Positions 11,052-23,169 of a DNA stretch of 64,000 bases are shown here, piece by piece; position 1 is the stretch's first letter; every line of letters starts with the position of its first letter. The stretch comes from Rhizodiscina lignyota (Eukaryota; Ascomycota; Dothideomycetes; Aulographales; Rhizodiscinaceae), in assembly GCA_010015805.1 (NCBI GenBank), contig ML978131.1:682001-746000 (forward strand), read 5' to 3'. Below the pieces are notes generated by a model. That model saw only the letters and a program-made list of their open reading frames with translations, was not told where the DNA came from and ran no database searches. A program made the position numbers and the translations under genes.

Positions 11052-12644
11052 ATGCCGGTAGAGACATTCGACGTTATCGTCGTCGGCTCGGGCAACGCTG
11101 GTTTCTCAGCAGCTTCATCAGCAGCAGAGAGTGGAGCCAAGAAAGTTCTCCTTCTTGAGAAGTCGCCTGAATCGTGGGAAGGAGGAAACTCGACATTCAC
11201 GGCGGGCGCGTATCGGACTGTCTTCCACGGCCTCCAAGATGTTCTCTCGTTAAACCCCACCAATGTTCCGGCGGACGTCCGGAACAGGATCGACATGGAT
11301 CCCTATGAAGAGAAGGATTTCATGGCCGACCTGAAACGTGTCACGAATGGCAGAAGTCACCCTGAGCTTGGTTCGGCACTGATCAAAGAATCAAACGCGA
11401 CGACCAAGTGGCTGGCGAGGAATGGCATCAAATTCCAACTCTCGTTCAACCGACAGGCTTACGAAATCAACGGTCGTTTCAAGTTCTGGGGCGGGATGGT
11501 GTTGATGGTGGAGGATCACGGCAAAGGCCTCATCGCACAGCACAAGGCAAATGTCAAGCGGAGAGGCGTCGCCATTCGCTATGACTCCCCAGTCGTGAGC
11601 TTATTGACTGACAAGTCTGGATCTGTCACTGGTGTCACTGTCCGGAGGTCAAACAACACGACCTATGACGTGAAAGCGCGAGGCGGCGTCATTCTCTGCG
11701 CCGGTGGCTTTGAATCCAACCCAAGCATGCGTGCGCAGTATCTCGGACCAAACTGGGATCTGGCCTACGTCCGGGGCACCCCGTACAACACAGGCGACCT
11801 GCTCAAGGTTGCTATCAACGACCTCGGTGCAAAGCCAGCCGGCAACTGGTCTGGCTGCCACTCCACCTGCTGGGACGCGAACGCGCCAACCGACGTGGGG
11901 AACCAGGTGCTCACGAACCAGTACACCAAGTCGGGATATCCGCTTGGTCTCATGTTCAACACCGACGGCGATCGCTTCGTCGATGAGGGGCAGGACATGC
12001 GCAACTACACGTACGCAAAGTTCGGCCGCGCTATCCTCCAGCAGCCAGATGGCGTCGCATTCCAAGTATGGGACGCTGATGGGGCGAAGTGGCTGCGGAA
12101 AGAGGAGTATGCGGACGACGTCGTGGAGCGGATATCTGCGCCTACGATCGAGGAGCTCGCGCAGAAGCTGGTGTCGAAGGGCCTTAAGCGGCCGCAAGCG
12201 CTCGTACAGAACGTACACGAGTACAACGACGCCCTCAATGCGTTCCACCAGGAGAATCCTAATGCCGTCTTCGACCCTTCGAAGAAGGACGGCGTCTCGA
12301 CACGGTCCTCGCGCGGGGGGCTCACGCTCGACAAGACAAACTGGGCTCTGCCCGTCAGCAGGGGCCCATTCCTCGCTGTCAAGGTGACCTGCGGTATCAC
12401 ATTCACGTTCGGTGGCTTGGCTGCTGACCCTGCATCTGCCGGTGTCATTGCAGCAACGACGGACAAGCCAATTCCAGGATTGTACGTTGCGGGTGAGATG
12501 TTGGGTGGTCTGTTCTATGGAAATTACCCGGGTGGCTCTGGATTGACTGCCGGCGCGGTCTTTGGGCGCAAGGCTGGAAGTGCAGCTGCGAAGAGAGCGA
12601 ACAGCGTCGACGCGATGAATACCCCCGTGGCTGCTCGTTTATAA
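11052..12644 (+). CDS. tcuA: FAD-dependent tricarballylate dehydrogenase-like protein (TcuA family)
   Basis: Intronless, 530 residues. The start is the ATG at 11052, because the preceding in-frame codons resemble leader sequence and the FAD fold begins at once (FDVIVVGSGNAGF, GxGxxG at residues 12-17). The following LLLEKSPESWEGGNSTFTAGAYR block and the HGLQDVL segment closely match what I recall of bacterial TcuA, which oxidises tricarballylate to cis-aconitate. The protein belongs to the fumarate reductase/succinate dehydrogenase flavoprotein superfamily (FAD_binding_2). The second FAD-contact motif GLYVAGEMLGGLFYGNYPGG lies near the C-terminus. No signal peptide is seen. In Salmonella TcuA works with transporter TcuC and electron carrier TcuB. 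Here an MFS gene is divergently adjacent, and I see no TcuB. The exact substrate is inferred. Confidence 0.85.
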   Translation: MPVETFDVIVVGSGNAGFSAASSAAESGAKKVLLLEKSPESWEGGNSTFTAGAYRTVFHGLQDVLSLNPTNVPADVRNRIDMDPYEEKDFMADLKRVTNGRSHPELGSALIKESNATTKWLARNGIKFQLSFNRQAYEINGRFKFWGGMVLMVEDHGKGLIAQHKANVKRRGVAIRYDSPVVSLLTDKSGSVTGVTVRRSNNTTYDVKARGGVILCAGGFESNPSMRAQYLGPNWDLAYVRGTPYNTGDLLKVAINDLGAKPAGNWSGCHSTCWDANAPTDVGNQVLTNQYTKSGYPLGLMFNTDGDRFVDEGQDMRNYTYAKFGRAILQQPDGVAFQVWDADGAKWLRKEEYADDVVERISAPTIEELAQKLVSKGLKRPQALVQNVHEYNDALNAFHQENPNAVFDPSKKDGVSTRSSRGGLTLDKTNWALPVSRGPFLAVKVTCGITFTFGGLAADPASAGVIAATTDKPIPGLYVAGEMLGGLFYGNYPGGSGLTAGAVFGRKAGSAAAKRANSVDAMNTPVAARL

Positions 12645-13079
12645 TTTATCTCCTTTGCATGTTGCTCATACCCCCGGTGGAGGATCCCCTTAACTCATTT
12701 TGCATTGGACGGGTTTGGTATTACATCGGTAGACTCACTGACGACCAAGATGGAAGATTCTTGGATGCTATTGACTACTCTCCATTATTTATACATACTT
12801 TTGCAACGCTTCTGGCACTTATACATGCGGAAAGGCTGTCATACTTCAACCGGAAGGAAAAGAGCCGGAGATATCCCCTTTTCAACAAGCGCAACATATT
12901 TCAGATAGCCACCGGACATGTCTCCATGTCTCTACACCGACCTGTACTGGTATACATGCTGAACGTGCAAATCATTCTATAGCAATACCCCATAACGCCA
13001 TGCTAGAGCGCGATCACGCCTACACAACCACCACATGACCTCCCATGCCACGACTCAAATACCTTCATCTCATAGGACC
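12645..13079. other. Intergenic region between convergent genes
   Basis: This 435-bp spacer is the 3' flank of both the TcuA-like gene and the RGS-LOV gene. Two overlapping short frames at 12659-12982 have no recognisable domain. Confidence 0.55.
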
Positions 13080-15757
13080 TCACATCAATGCAAAGCTCCT
13101 CATCGAACCATCCCCATCCTCTGCAGGAGTTGCCGCTCTCTTCCTCTCCCACTCAGCATACGCGCCTCGGCTTGGCCCGGCACCGTTCGGCTTCAGCGTG
13201 CCCTCTGACCCAGGACGACTCTCATCCAGACTCCTCTGGCCAATAGAGCTCATCCTGCGTCTCCGTCTATGACTGTCGTATGGAGATGCATCAAACGCCC
13301 CGTCCAGGTCGCCGTCATTGCTGATAGTCTTCCTGCCGCTCGCAGGCCGCTCGCTCGTCGAGATCTCGTAATTTTGGGCAACGGGTGGCGCCGTCCTAAA
13401 CCGGCGCCTCGGCTCGGCGCCCTCTTCATCAATCAGCACAACCATCCACACGCCTACGGCGCCGTTGTGTCCGAGCAATGGCGTGCAATGGATCCATCGC
13501 GTCCGGCCGACGTCTCCTTGGGCAGCAAAATTCGAATCGTTGAGCGCTTCTGCCGTGTAGCGAGCTCCGACGGGGGTTGGTAGCCAGCGGACTTTCGCAG
13601 TGACACCTCTTCCAGAAGCGAGTGCGGCTGTGAGCTCATCGCGGACGCGAGGAGAACCACCTATGCGGGCAAGGAAAGGTGACTGTAACATTCCAGGGAC
13701 GCGCAGTGAGGGCGAAGCGAACAGAATCCGGAGAGATGGATAGGGCCGGACAAGTAAATACTATCAAAAGTCAGTGTGAGCTCTGATTCAATGCGTCATA
13801 TCGGGGCAATGGGAACTCACATTCTGGTAAATACCCTGAAGCTTTCCGCTAGTCTTTGTAGGATTAAAGGTGACTCTGTTGATATTGTTGAGGTCGGGAG
13901 TAGGACTGGGCTCCTTCAGGAGCAATCTCGGCCGATGAGCATTGAAATTTTCCTCCATCTCTTCTTCTTGCTCTCTGTGCATCTTGCCGCCATATTTGCG
14001 CACGATATCCAGCTCAGTAGAATTCAGCATCTCACTCAGCTCTTGGAACTCGTCCTTCTTTTCTACTTCTTCGGGCTCTTCTCCATTGGCAACAGCTTCG
14101 TGCTTGATCAAGAGCTTCTGAAGAGCTTCCAGATCTGTGCAGTCCTTCACAAGACCTGAGACGTCCACTTGCGCGCCGATGAAGTATCGCAGCTTGCCTC
14201 GGGAGTCGAACAGTGGCGCGATCATTAAGAGGTTCATGAATGGCGAACCATCTCTTCGGTAGTTGAGAAAGACTTCGCTGATCTCTCTTTGTTCCTCAAG
14301 GGCGGCGCGTATGCGCTGAGTACTAAATGGGTTTGTGCGTGGGCCTTGCAAGAAGCGGCAATTCCGACCGATTGCATAGCTCACGCCGTACTGAGTCGTG
14401 CGGTGAAATTCTAAAAGAATTAGACCGATGCCATCACACCCTCAGAGAATTGAACTCACCTTCGGAAGCGAAAACGATGGGATTGTCTGGCCGCGATGGA
14501 TCTGTGAGGCAGAAGACTTCTGCCAAGCCTTCTGATGCGTCCCGTAGATGAGGAGGCAATGTACCAGTAATTCTCCTTTGTATACTGACACTGACGTATT
14601 GAATGAAGACGTGGGTGATGTACGCTGGTAGTTCGTCTTTAACTAAAGCGTCGAACGCGAGCTGTGACTTCTCTTCCAGAATAGAGTTCACTGTTGGCCG
14701 AGCGGGATGCTCTGTGAAATCAAACCCATGGATTGGCTCCAAAGCTTCGGCAACAGCGTTTGCATAATTAATTGCAGAAATAGCTTTGAGGGAGTCGAGG
14801 TAGTAAATGAGCATGGGTATGGCCTGCGGCCTTGACTTTGAGAGAAAACTGGTAAATCTCAGCATAAGAGATGGGTCGGCAAAGATTTCTGCCAGGTGCT
14901 CGCGGGAGAACATGAGCTCTGAGCGTCTCTCCAGGGAATAGACCTTCCAGTCGTCATGTCCGAGCACCACGAGGTCGAAGGACGCAGGATCATCCTCGAC
15001 CAGTGGAGTAAGCCGATCGGATTCCTCGATTGGCTTCGTCTGCAAAGGAGGAAGCTCACGATGCAGTGAAGATGCGGAAGTTTCGTAAGACGCCACCGAC
15101 TCCGCGTAGGAGCTCTTCTCGGCGAATGACTTTTCGCGAGACTCCGGGGTTGTAGGAACAGATGAGGCGCTTCTGCGCCGTCGCGGTGCCGGCATTATTG
15201 CGGAGCTGCAGCACACCGTTAATCTCGACAGGGATTTCACAATTTATGAGTCTTTCTTACCTCGTCCGGGAAGGGATGTGTATCCCCCGTCGTGATAGAT
15301 CCGGAGGTGGTGCAGCGCCAGATTCGTCATCCGAAGACGCAGGATGACTGCCCGAAGATACTTGGAGGGCGGAAATATGAGGCGAGGGTTGCTCTGATCT
15401 CTGTTGCCTTGGTGGTTGGTATTCCTTTGGAATATAACTGTCTGCGAAATCGTGGATGATTGGCTCGCCAGCTGCACTGCCAGCACCACTGTAAGCACTG
15501 TCCGAATCAACCTCGATTTTCGGAGTAGTTGGCGTTAATAGGGTTGCTCCATGTGCAACCCTAGCGGTCGGAGTGACAGAACCGTCGCCTGTCATGTTGT
15601 CTAGTCGTAGCCTGGTGGATTGACGTGATGCTGAGCGATCTGAATATTGCCTAGCAATAGATACTTGGGGATACTGCCGATACATAATGTCAGAAGAGTG
15701 ACTTGGGACAGGCGCGTAGGCCATGAAGCTATGGCGGCGACGATCCATGGTGTCCAT
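13080..15757 (-). CDS. RGS-LOV blue-light photoreceptor (BcLOV4-like architecture)
   Basis: Complement of join(13080-13760, 13821-14410, 14460-15205, 15261-15757), 837 residues; introns of 60, 49 and 55 bp. Residues 1-260 are low-complexity and serine-rich. An RGS-like domain follows (about 265-375, FSREHLAEIFADPSLMLRF to YITHVFIQYVSVSI). A LOV domain spans about 386-500 with the diagnostic GRNCRFLQ motif; its photoactive cysteine is residue 432 and is contributed by exon 3. A conserved C-terminal PAS-like region begins at NYLLVRPYPSLRI. LOV domains bind flavin and form a cysteinyl adduct in blue light. In BcLOV4 the same order gives light-driven membrane lipid binding. The gene probably links blue light to G-protein or membrane signalling. 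The arginine-rich stretch after the PAS-like region could bind lipid. Confidence 0.9.
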
Positions 15758-17220
15758 GGTGCTCTTGTAGTGAAATCAAAAATTACATGTGAGGGGATTG
15801 GACGACAAGATATATGTTTTTTTGGGATGTCATGCATCCTCATAAAGCACGGGGTATGACTGACTCGAGCTTGAAACGAAATGTCATGCAGAGCGGACGC
15901 TACACATAAACTTTTGGGACTTACTAGTGAGTACGCAGAGCGCATATCGCGCCCGTTAGCGGGATCTGGGGTTGCTCGTTTGGGTGAGTCCCGCCGCCCT
16001 GTGCTCCTTTCTGTGATCCCCGACTCGGGGGTGAAGACGAGAGGGGAAGGAAATCGACTCCAGCGCGCTTGAACGAGATGAATCGCGTGTGTACGAGCTC
16101 CTGTGGACTGGTTAATCTGTTCGATAGGCGAGGAGGAGTCGAGGCTCATAGATCAAGCCCTCAAATACGCGTTTGGTGCGACTCAGGCGGAAAGCTGCGT
16201 CCTGCAAAGTCAAACCCAGGCGACGTGCTGTCGGACAAGGCCAACCTCGCCGCCGGGGACCCCAAGCTGGAGACGAATCATACGGCAGCAACGTTGCAGC
16301 AAACAAAGGGTGCCGAGAATCAGAGACGGCGGACGCAGGAGGCTTGGGAGAGAGTCAAGATAGTTTTCCGGCGGCGTGAGGTCAGGCCAAAGCTCAAGCC
16401 ACGTCGCGTGGTTTGTTCGATGGTGGTCCAACGGCAACGGCGCTTTGGGGAAGACGAAACCAAGCGCAGAAGTCCAGCTGCACGCCACGGCGAGCAAAGC
16501 GGCGCTCGATACTGCGGCCAATGGGGAGTAGCAGTGCAATTGCTGTGTGGTTCCCGTACGTCACTATGGCAAGCGGATTACACACTTGCAGTAGGACAGC
16601 CACTAGTGCTTCGTGGCAGCTCATTTTCTGCATTTGCTATCGCACGAAAATTTCGCTTGCCCCTGAGCAAGCATTCATTCAACTCAATGCACCCATGCGA
16701 AGTTGCCAAACAGCTTCTTCGCTTCAAGGCATGCAACCTGCCAGGTCCCTTTTGCTTCTGCACGTTTCTCGCCATGCCCGTGCCATCCCCACAGCGGATC
16801 ACTTGCAGGGCCCAACGATCGCAAGTCGCTCCGGGCGCCACTATCAGTTTGCGGAATGCAGCTAGCGTAACGGATATGCTTTCGACAGCTCTGTCTTCCT
16901 GCGATTCATGGCAAAGATTGACAAATGAGCACGGCTCGACACCATTAAGCACGGTCTTCTTCATATTCCTAAAGGCCATTCTGGCCAGTGTCAATAGCGT
17001 CGAGTCTACGGGTATTCCCCTCGGGGAGCCCTAGTTTCAAAAGTCGCGTAGTATCCTTGCACCAGTGCACCTAGCATACGGACTTCAAACCGTGACTTGA
17101 GTTGGACTTCACGATACCCGAATACGATGACGGTCTCTCTTCCTTGTTGACAATCAAGTCTATTGACTCATAATTGCGATCTTATGTCCGTACTACGACC
17201 CGATTTTCGTATTGCTTCAT
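15758..17220. other. Long intergenic region containing an unconvincing 321-codon frame
   Basis: This is the upstream flank of the RGS-LOV gene and the 3' flank of the cystinosin-like gene. The plus frame 16069-17034 is open for 321 codons, but several other frames are open over the same GC-rich stretch. Its translation has no recognisable domain, signal or family resemblance. I regard the region as a long promoter or 5' leader, possibly with an uncharacterised transcript. Confidence 0.4.
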
Positions 17221-18273
17221 TCAACGAGACTCGCCATCAACCAAGAGTGCTTGTTGCTCCTCATCGTCCTCCTCTTCTTCATCCTCGCTGGTATCCTTGT
17301 CTGCGAGTCGTGCCTTTCGATACAATCTGAATTGGTAAGATTTAATTGCAACCCGAACCAGTGTTTGGAATGTCGGATTACTCACATGTAGTGCTGGACG
17401 CAGAAGATTATGTCGAAGAAGATGCTGACATTGCCGAGTAGAAACTTGACTGGATTACCAGAGATTCCACTCCAGTCCTTTTGCATAGAGCTGTCGATCA
17501 CAAGCTGGAGAATGGAAAATATGCCTCCGGTAAAGTCGAGTAGAATCTGTCCAATAGCCCAACCAACCGTGCTCTTCCGCTTGTAGTTGACCAGTACTTG
17601 GGGACAATATTTAATGACGGTGGCGACAATTTTGATGTAGCTGACGGCATAGATCTATTCAGGTTGTTAGGGACGCTTTGCAACCTTAGCGTCAGTAGTG
17701 CCGGTCCCAGCTTACCACATCGATCCAAGCCCAGCCATGTGGATCGTAACCTCCATCGTGACCGTTCAAGCGCACGATGTAGATGACGATGAGCACACCT
17801 ATAATGCTGCCCCAGAAAATGCCAAGGACAAATTTGCTGGCTCTCTGTTTTCGGCCGACGTCAAAGCCCCAGAGTTGGGGCCAAAATTGGCTGTACGTGA
17901 TGATGCATAGCAGGGCGCCGTGAACCGCGAAGACAAAATCGTTGAATCTCACAGTTGTCTCGGGAGACGTCGGATGCCGAAAGGCGTATTGCGACTTGAT
18001 CGTAGGTGAATAGAGGAAGGTCCCAGTTGAGACACTGTACGCGGCAAAGCCGAGCACGTTAAGAAAAGGGAAATCTACGGCAAGGCCATGGGTTGACTTT
18101 CGTTGCCAGTTCAAGAGGGGCTGCGGGTAGAAAGAGAGCGACCAGCACAAGAAGCTTTGGCGGGATTAGAAATACGAGCTGAACACACGACACATGAATC
18201 AAACATACTATGTCCAGCCAAGCAACCGTGAGAGGGCCCTCAAGAATATGACGCCCTCCCTGTCCGAAGTCAT
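17221..18273 (-). CDS. ERS1: Cystinosin/Ers1-type lysosomal (vacuolar) cystine transporter
   Basis: Complement of join(17221-17326, 17386-17654, 17716-18154, 18209-18273), 292 residues; three introns of 54-61 bp. The protein has seven predicted membrane segments and the two PQ-loop motifs: the first is [20 protein letters not shown] (exon 2), the second is [20 protein letters not shown] (exon 3). The second is followed by the cystinosin-specific [17 protein letters not shown] block. Family members export cystine with protons from the vacuole. The acidic C-terminal tail ([17 protein letters not shown]) replaces the GYDQL lysosomal signal of animals and carries a possible dileucine-type sorting motif. 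The short first exon supplies the conserved LGWTYFLCWS start of helix 1. The gene shares a 519-bp divergent promoter with the Nto1-like gene. Confidence 0.93.
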
Positions 18274-18792
18274 GGTGAAGCTTGAAGGAAGAAATTCAGA
18301 CGCCGATCCACGAGGGAAAGCTTAGCTCATGGCCAAGTCAACTGAAATCACGCAAAGCAGCTGACGGATCGTGTACTTGGCCTCATTACTCGCTTCTGCA
18401 TGCAAGAAGCCAGGTACCCGCGCGCATTCAAGGTTGGGGACCTTGGGGCGGCGGGCTGGAAGAGGCGTGGGGCTTTTCGGAAGTTTGCCGAATATTATGT
18501 AAGATGCCAAGGCATATCACGTGATGGGTTCACAACCTCACCTCCAACGGTGGTGATGTGCCCGTTCGTCCACCGGCATTGACAGAGTCGCGCATTAAGA
18601 CACGTCTTGCAAGTGCCTTGTCATCTGCTTTATAGTCTAAGGACTCATTGCTACACCTTGCGCGTACGTCTGCTGCCGACCAACCCTCCGTCAGAGCGCG
18701 ACTTCCCCACACTTCACTTCACACTTCAACCTGACACTGCGACGCATACTCATGCCAAGTCCCGAATAGGCGCAATTCTGCGCGCTGCAGAT
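18274..18792. promoter_or_regulatory. Divergent promoter of cystinosin-like and Nto1-like genes
   Basis: 519 bp lie between the two divergent starts. The frame of the Nto1-like gene is open upstream of its ATG (from about 18607) but without another ATG in that stretch, so 18793 is taken as the start. I see no clear regulatory motif. Confidence 0.5.
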
Positions 18793-21700
18793 ATGGCGCA
18801 TGCATCAGAGTCGCCAAAACGACCCTCTGGACGCGGTCCAGGACGACCACGCACGCGTCCGCCGACGGATTACAGCCCGCCACAGAAGAAGCGCAAATAC
18901 ATACCGGGAGGACCTGGTGGAGGAGGAAGATACGTGGATAATGATGAGAGCATAACACCTAGGGTCACAAGTGCATCTGGTGCATTCGGAGGAAGGAGTC
19001 GTTCATCGAGGAGCCAACGAGAACGTGCGCCACTGAGTGCCCGTTCGCCTACGGCAACAGCTTCTCGTCCACGACGCGACAACAGACCTGCACCGACGCC
19101 ACGATACAACTCTGCCGCAGAGGCTTCGGTGGCAATGGCGCGCGACGACAGTAAGCCCCGTGAAGAGAAGGGCTGGGAAGAATACCATCCTGATCTGGAC
19201 ATTGATGCTGACCTGACGGTCTTCTGCGCTGATGAGGTTGATGGACGTGTCAAACCTGCAGAGCTATCGGAAGCGTTGCAAGGCATCAACAATGACGCTA
19301 GCAGACCGTCAGTCAATGGATATACTCAAGTGCAAGATGAGAATGTGGTCCCCATAGAAGTTACTCCAACGCTGAAGATGGGAACTTCTCAAGGAGACGA
19401 AGACACCGTTCGGGTTGGAAACCCGTTGCTGATCACGCCTGTCAAGAAGCGACCGGGGCGCCCACCTCGTAGACCGGATTACATGCTCAGTGGCTTAGGC
19501 TCTCCTCCAACACCGCGCATCGAACCCTCCCAGATTAACAACAAGGATGAGAAGTTGAAGCTCACCAAGGCAATCTTCAAAACTGTTCAACCGTTTGAGA
19601 TTTTTGAGGCCTCTAAAGAGCACTCTGCAAAGAATTTTGTCGATCGCGCGCTGTCAAACGTTGGCTACCAGGAGACGGACCGAGTTCCAGAACCTGACAG
19701 ATTCATATATGTTCGTGGAGGTGAAGGCTCGATAGAGGAGGGACTTGACTTAGCTTTGGCACTCAGGGCAGATGATGAGGCTAATTCGAGCGGTGCCCTC
19801 AACACGAGGGCCGAGTACGACATGGACGAGCAGGATGAGAAATGGCTTGACGAAGTCAATGTACGAAGAAAAGAAGATCAGGTTGAAGTAATCAGACCTG
19901 GGGTTTTTGAATCTACGATGACGCAGATTGAAAAGGAGTGGCATGCACTGGAGAAAAGTGAGTTGCTCCTCATACCTGAGTTACTCGGCAAACACTAACG
20001 AAATATATCAGGGATTCCGAAATCAGTGCCGAAGCCACCCCAGACGCATCGGCCGCGGTCAAGTTCTGCGGCTGCTGTGAATGGTGAACCCGGATCCGGT
20101 GAAGAGCAAGATTCCAAGTGCGCAATATGCGACGATGGCGATTGCGAAAACACAAACGCAATTGTCTTCTGTGACGGATGCGATCTTGCGGTTCATCAAG
20201 AATGCTATGGAGTGCCATATATCCCGGAAGGACAGTGGCTTTGCCGCAAGTGCCAGCTGATTGGTCGGGGAAGCCCAGTGAGTGCACGCTAGTCCACAAA
20301 TGTCAAATTGATCTGCTGACAACGCGTAATAGTCGTGTATATTCTGTCCGCACGAAGATGGAGCATTCAAACAGACAAACAATTCTAAATGGGCGCACCT
20401 GCTTTGCGCTATCTGGATTCCAGAAGTCTCGCTCGGCAACCAAGCATTCATGGAGCCAGTCATGGATGTGGAGAAGGTTCCGAAGCAGCGATGGAAACTT
20501 GTAAGGCATTCTTCTTTCATCGATGAGGGAGTTAGACTAATCTGACACCACAGAACTGCTACATTTGCAATCAGAAAACCGGCGCTTGCATTCAATGCGG
20601 CAACAAGAGCTGCTTCGCCGCTTTTCACGTATCCTGCGCAAGAAAAGCGAAACTCTATCTCAAGATGAAAGCACAACACGGTGGTCCAGCCAGCCTTGAC
20701 GCGAGTGTCTTAAAGGCCTTTTGCGACAGGCACGTCCCTTCAGAATGGAAACGAGAGCACAATGTTCCAGAGGCTGTGGAGTACGCCAAGTGGTCATTCC
20801 GTGACATGTTTCGCGGGAAACGCTGGAGTGATGCGCAAAATGCGGCCTTGAACGCTGGAAATCAACAAGTGGCTCCTCAAGAGGAAGACATCGATGACGC
20901 CGCCGACGCAAAGAAGCGGAAGCGCGACAAGCCCCAAAAGAATATTTGGCGACTACCTTCTGGTGCTCCGATCATTCCACAGGTGGTATATGTGAAAATC
21001 GAGGCCTCACTGGTTCGGTTCAACGTTCGCAAGCGCAAAGAGTTTGCTGCCGAAGTTTGCAAATATTGGACGCTGAAGCGAGAGGCTCGGCGAGGAGCCG
21101 CGCTGCTCAAACGATTGCAGCTACAGCTAGACACATTCACGTCCATGGAGATCACTCGACGCGACTTTAAAGCCATGGGAGCGGCTGGCCGACCGAGGTT
21201 ACAACGACGCATCGAGTTTGCTGAGCTTCTAGAGCAAGACATGGAGAAGATCCTTCAACTGTGCGAGAAGGTCATGCAGCGGGAGAAACAGAAGCTGGAA
21301 GATGCAGAGATACTTCGAACTATTGTCGACAGTGTCTACTTCCCCATTCCACCACTTCTGTGGCCAATTCTTGAAAAGGCACAAATGTAAGATTTCCTTA
21401 TTCCCCCCTATAACCCAGATATCTCACTGTGATAGACTTGATGCCGGCCCTAAAGACGACGGCCCAAAATATTTCAAGAATGGCTTGAGGGACATCCAAA
21501 GAAAGCTCGAAGAACGGTCCTACACGTCTATCCTAATGTTCTCCAACGACCTGGAGCTGGTGTTCGCTGCTGCGATTGGCACTGACGTTCCGACCTCAGA
21601 CATTTTCTCCTCAGGCGATGTCGCTGTCCCACCTACACTAACTACAAAGCAAAAGGACATAAAAAAGGTTGCGAAGCGCATAAACAAAGGTATTCAACCG

Positions 21701-22600
21701 GCGATCGAGGATGCGCAGCGAAAAGAGGCCGACCTTACCGGTAAGCCATTTGAGGGTGAGCTCATCAATCTCGATGCTATGCTCGAGAGCAATCTCCGTG
21801 CGGTAAGGCATGGTTCGATGCTACCTTCGGTTACCGGCGAATCTGTTGACCATCCACACGAGATGGACCCCACCTCGCCGCAGAAACTGTTGGCAAATGG
21901 CGTTACCGAAGACTCTCATGCCGCAGCCATCGACTCTGAGACAGTAGAAGCTGGCCCAGAAGCTCAGTTGACCGACGGTGATGTAAACATGGAAGATGCG
22001 CCTGAACTTTCAGCTGATGGCGAGCACCGTGGAGAAACCCATGAAGGATTGAAGGACGAAACTCTCAGCAAGGATGAACATACCGATGACGCGATTATTC
22101 GCCTTCAGCTGGTGCCGGGAGCGGAGACAATACCAATTATCAATACAGATCCCGAGAGCAGTATCCTGAATGACAAGGCTGCTACAGGTAGCAGTACAAG
22201 CTCAACTGTCACTGCTCCTGCCCTCTCTGCTTCTGGGAGCACGAACCCTTCGACTCATCCCCCCGGTCCGCTCACCCCGCCCAACCAGGAGACTGACGTC
22301 CACAACGAAGAGCCACCTGCTCCACTTCAGCAAGGCGGTATCCCTTGGTATCTCGAAGCCTTCGAACCACGCGGCACTACAATTCACGAGGAGCGATGGG
22401 TTGGTCGGGATGTGATGCGGGACATGAGTGAAGACTTGAGTGAGATCGATGATGATGCGCTGGAGGAGATGATGGATAATGAGCATGCGGATGTGGATGG
22501 GAAGCATGTCAACGGCGTGAATGCTAACGGCAACTTGGTACCTCCGAATCCTCAGACTACGAGCAAGGCCGCCGTCAAGAGGAAGCGCAGGCTGAGATGA
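18793..22600 (+). CDS. nto1: PHD-finger/extended-PHD protein, Nto1/BRPF-like (NuA3 histone acetyltransferase scaffold)
   Basis: Join 18793-19957, 20012-20277, 20333-20500, 20554-21386, 21436-22600; 1,198 residues; introns of 49-55 bp. Two AT-hook-like motifs ([22 protein letters not shown]) lie in the N-terminal 240 residues. An EPL1-like segment ([18 protein letters not shown]) precedes the PHD finger [32 protein letters not shown] zinc knuckle and extended PHD ([30 protein letters not shown]) follow. This PHD-knuckle-ePHD order is the signature of BRPF and Nto1, which anchor MYST acetyltransferases to histone H3. A later segment, [20 protein letters not shown], resembles the last helices of a bromodomain, but the acetyl-lysine pocket looks degenerate. 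The last 300 residues are acidic and low-complexity. Confidence 0.88.
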
Positions 22601-23169
22601 TTTAAGACAAAGCTTCTGTTACCACTGCTGAACGGGATGTGTAAATCCGGGAAATTCATTCGGATGGCGTTAGGTGTTTGCAATTCTGGTTTTTGATGGC
22701 AATATGGGCTGGATGGTACTTGTCAAGGATAATGGTATCGTACGGCACTGATCACCGATCAGATTCTCGGATTACAGGCTGGAAGTAAGATAGCGAAGAA
22801 TAAGACATTTGCCCACTCGTGAATTTAGCAGAATCCGACAATGCAAGTGATGCGCATGCATGCCACGCGATCGATCGCGTCGGGTGCATTAACGGCCTTT
22901 TGCCAAGGCTGGCGCTAAGCCGCATTTGCCTTCCGTAGAACTTAACAGCTTTCTTCGCCTCACTTTTCTTACCCAACCTTCTCTCTCCGCTCAACACCAT
23001 CCCAATCATCCTGTTGACGCGTCGGAGGTTGCCTTTCTTCTTCTTTCTACCTTCCGAGCCTCCGGAATTTCTTTTTTCTTCACTTCAAAGCTCCGCGCCT
23101 CACTTCTGGTAAGGCGCAGGTGCTGAGGTGATCTCGCCGTTTTTCGCTCACTGCAGCAACACCTAAACA
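22601..23169. other. Intergenic region with pyrimidine-rich leader
   Basis: 569 bp between the Nto1-like stop and the Tra2-like start. The last 200 bp are strongly pyrimidine-rich on the plus strand (about 22940-23110), as in promoters and 5' leaders of highly expressed fungal genes. No gene is seen. Confidence 0.5.

Noticed and set aside
11649-12248. 199-codon minus frame opposite the TcuA-like gene
   Set aside because: Antisense shadow of a well-supported coding exon with strong codon bias.
16069-17034. 321-codon open frame on the plus strand
   Set aside because: Several frames on both strands are open in this GC-rich stretch, the translation has no recognisable domain or membrane pattern, and it lies in a promoter-sized gap. 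RNA evidence would be needed.
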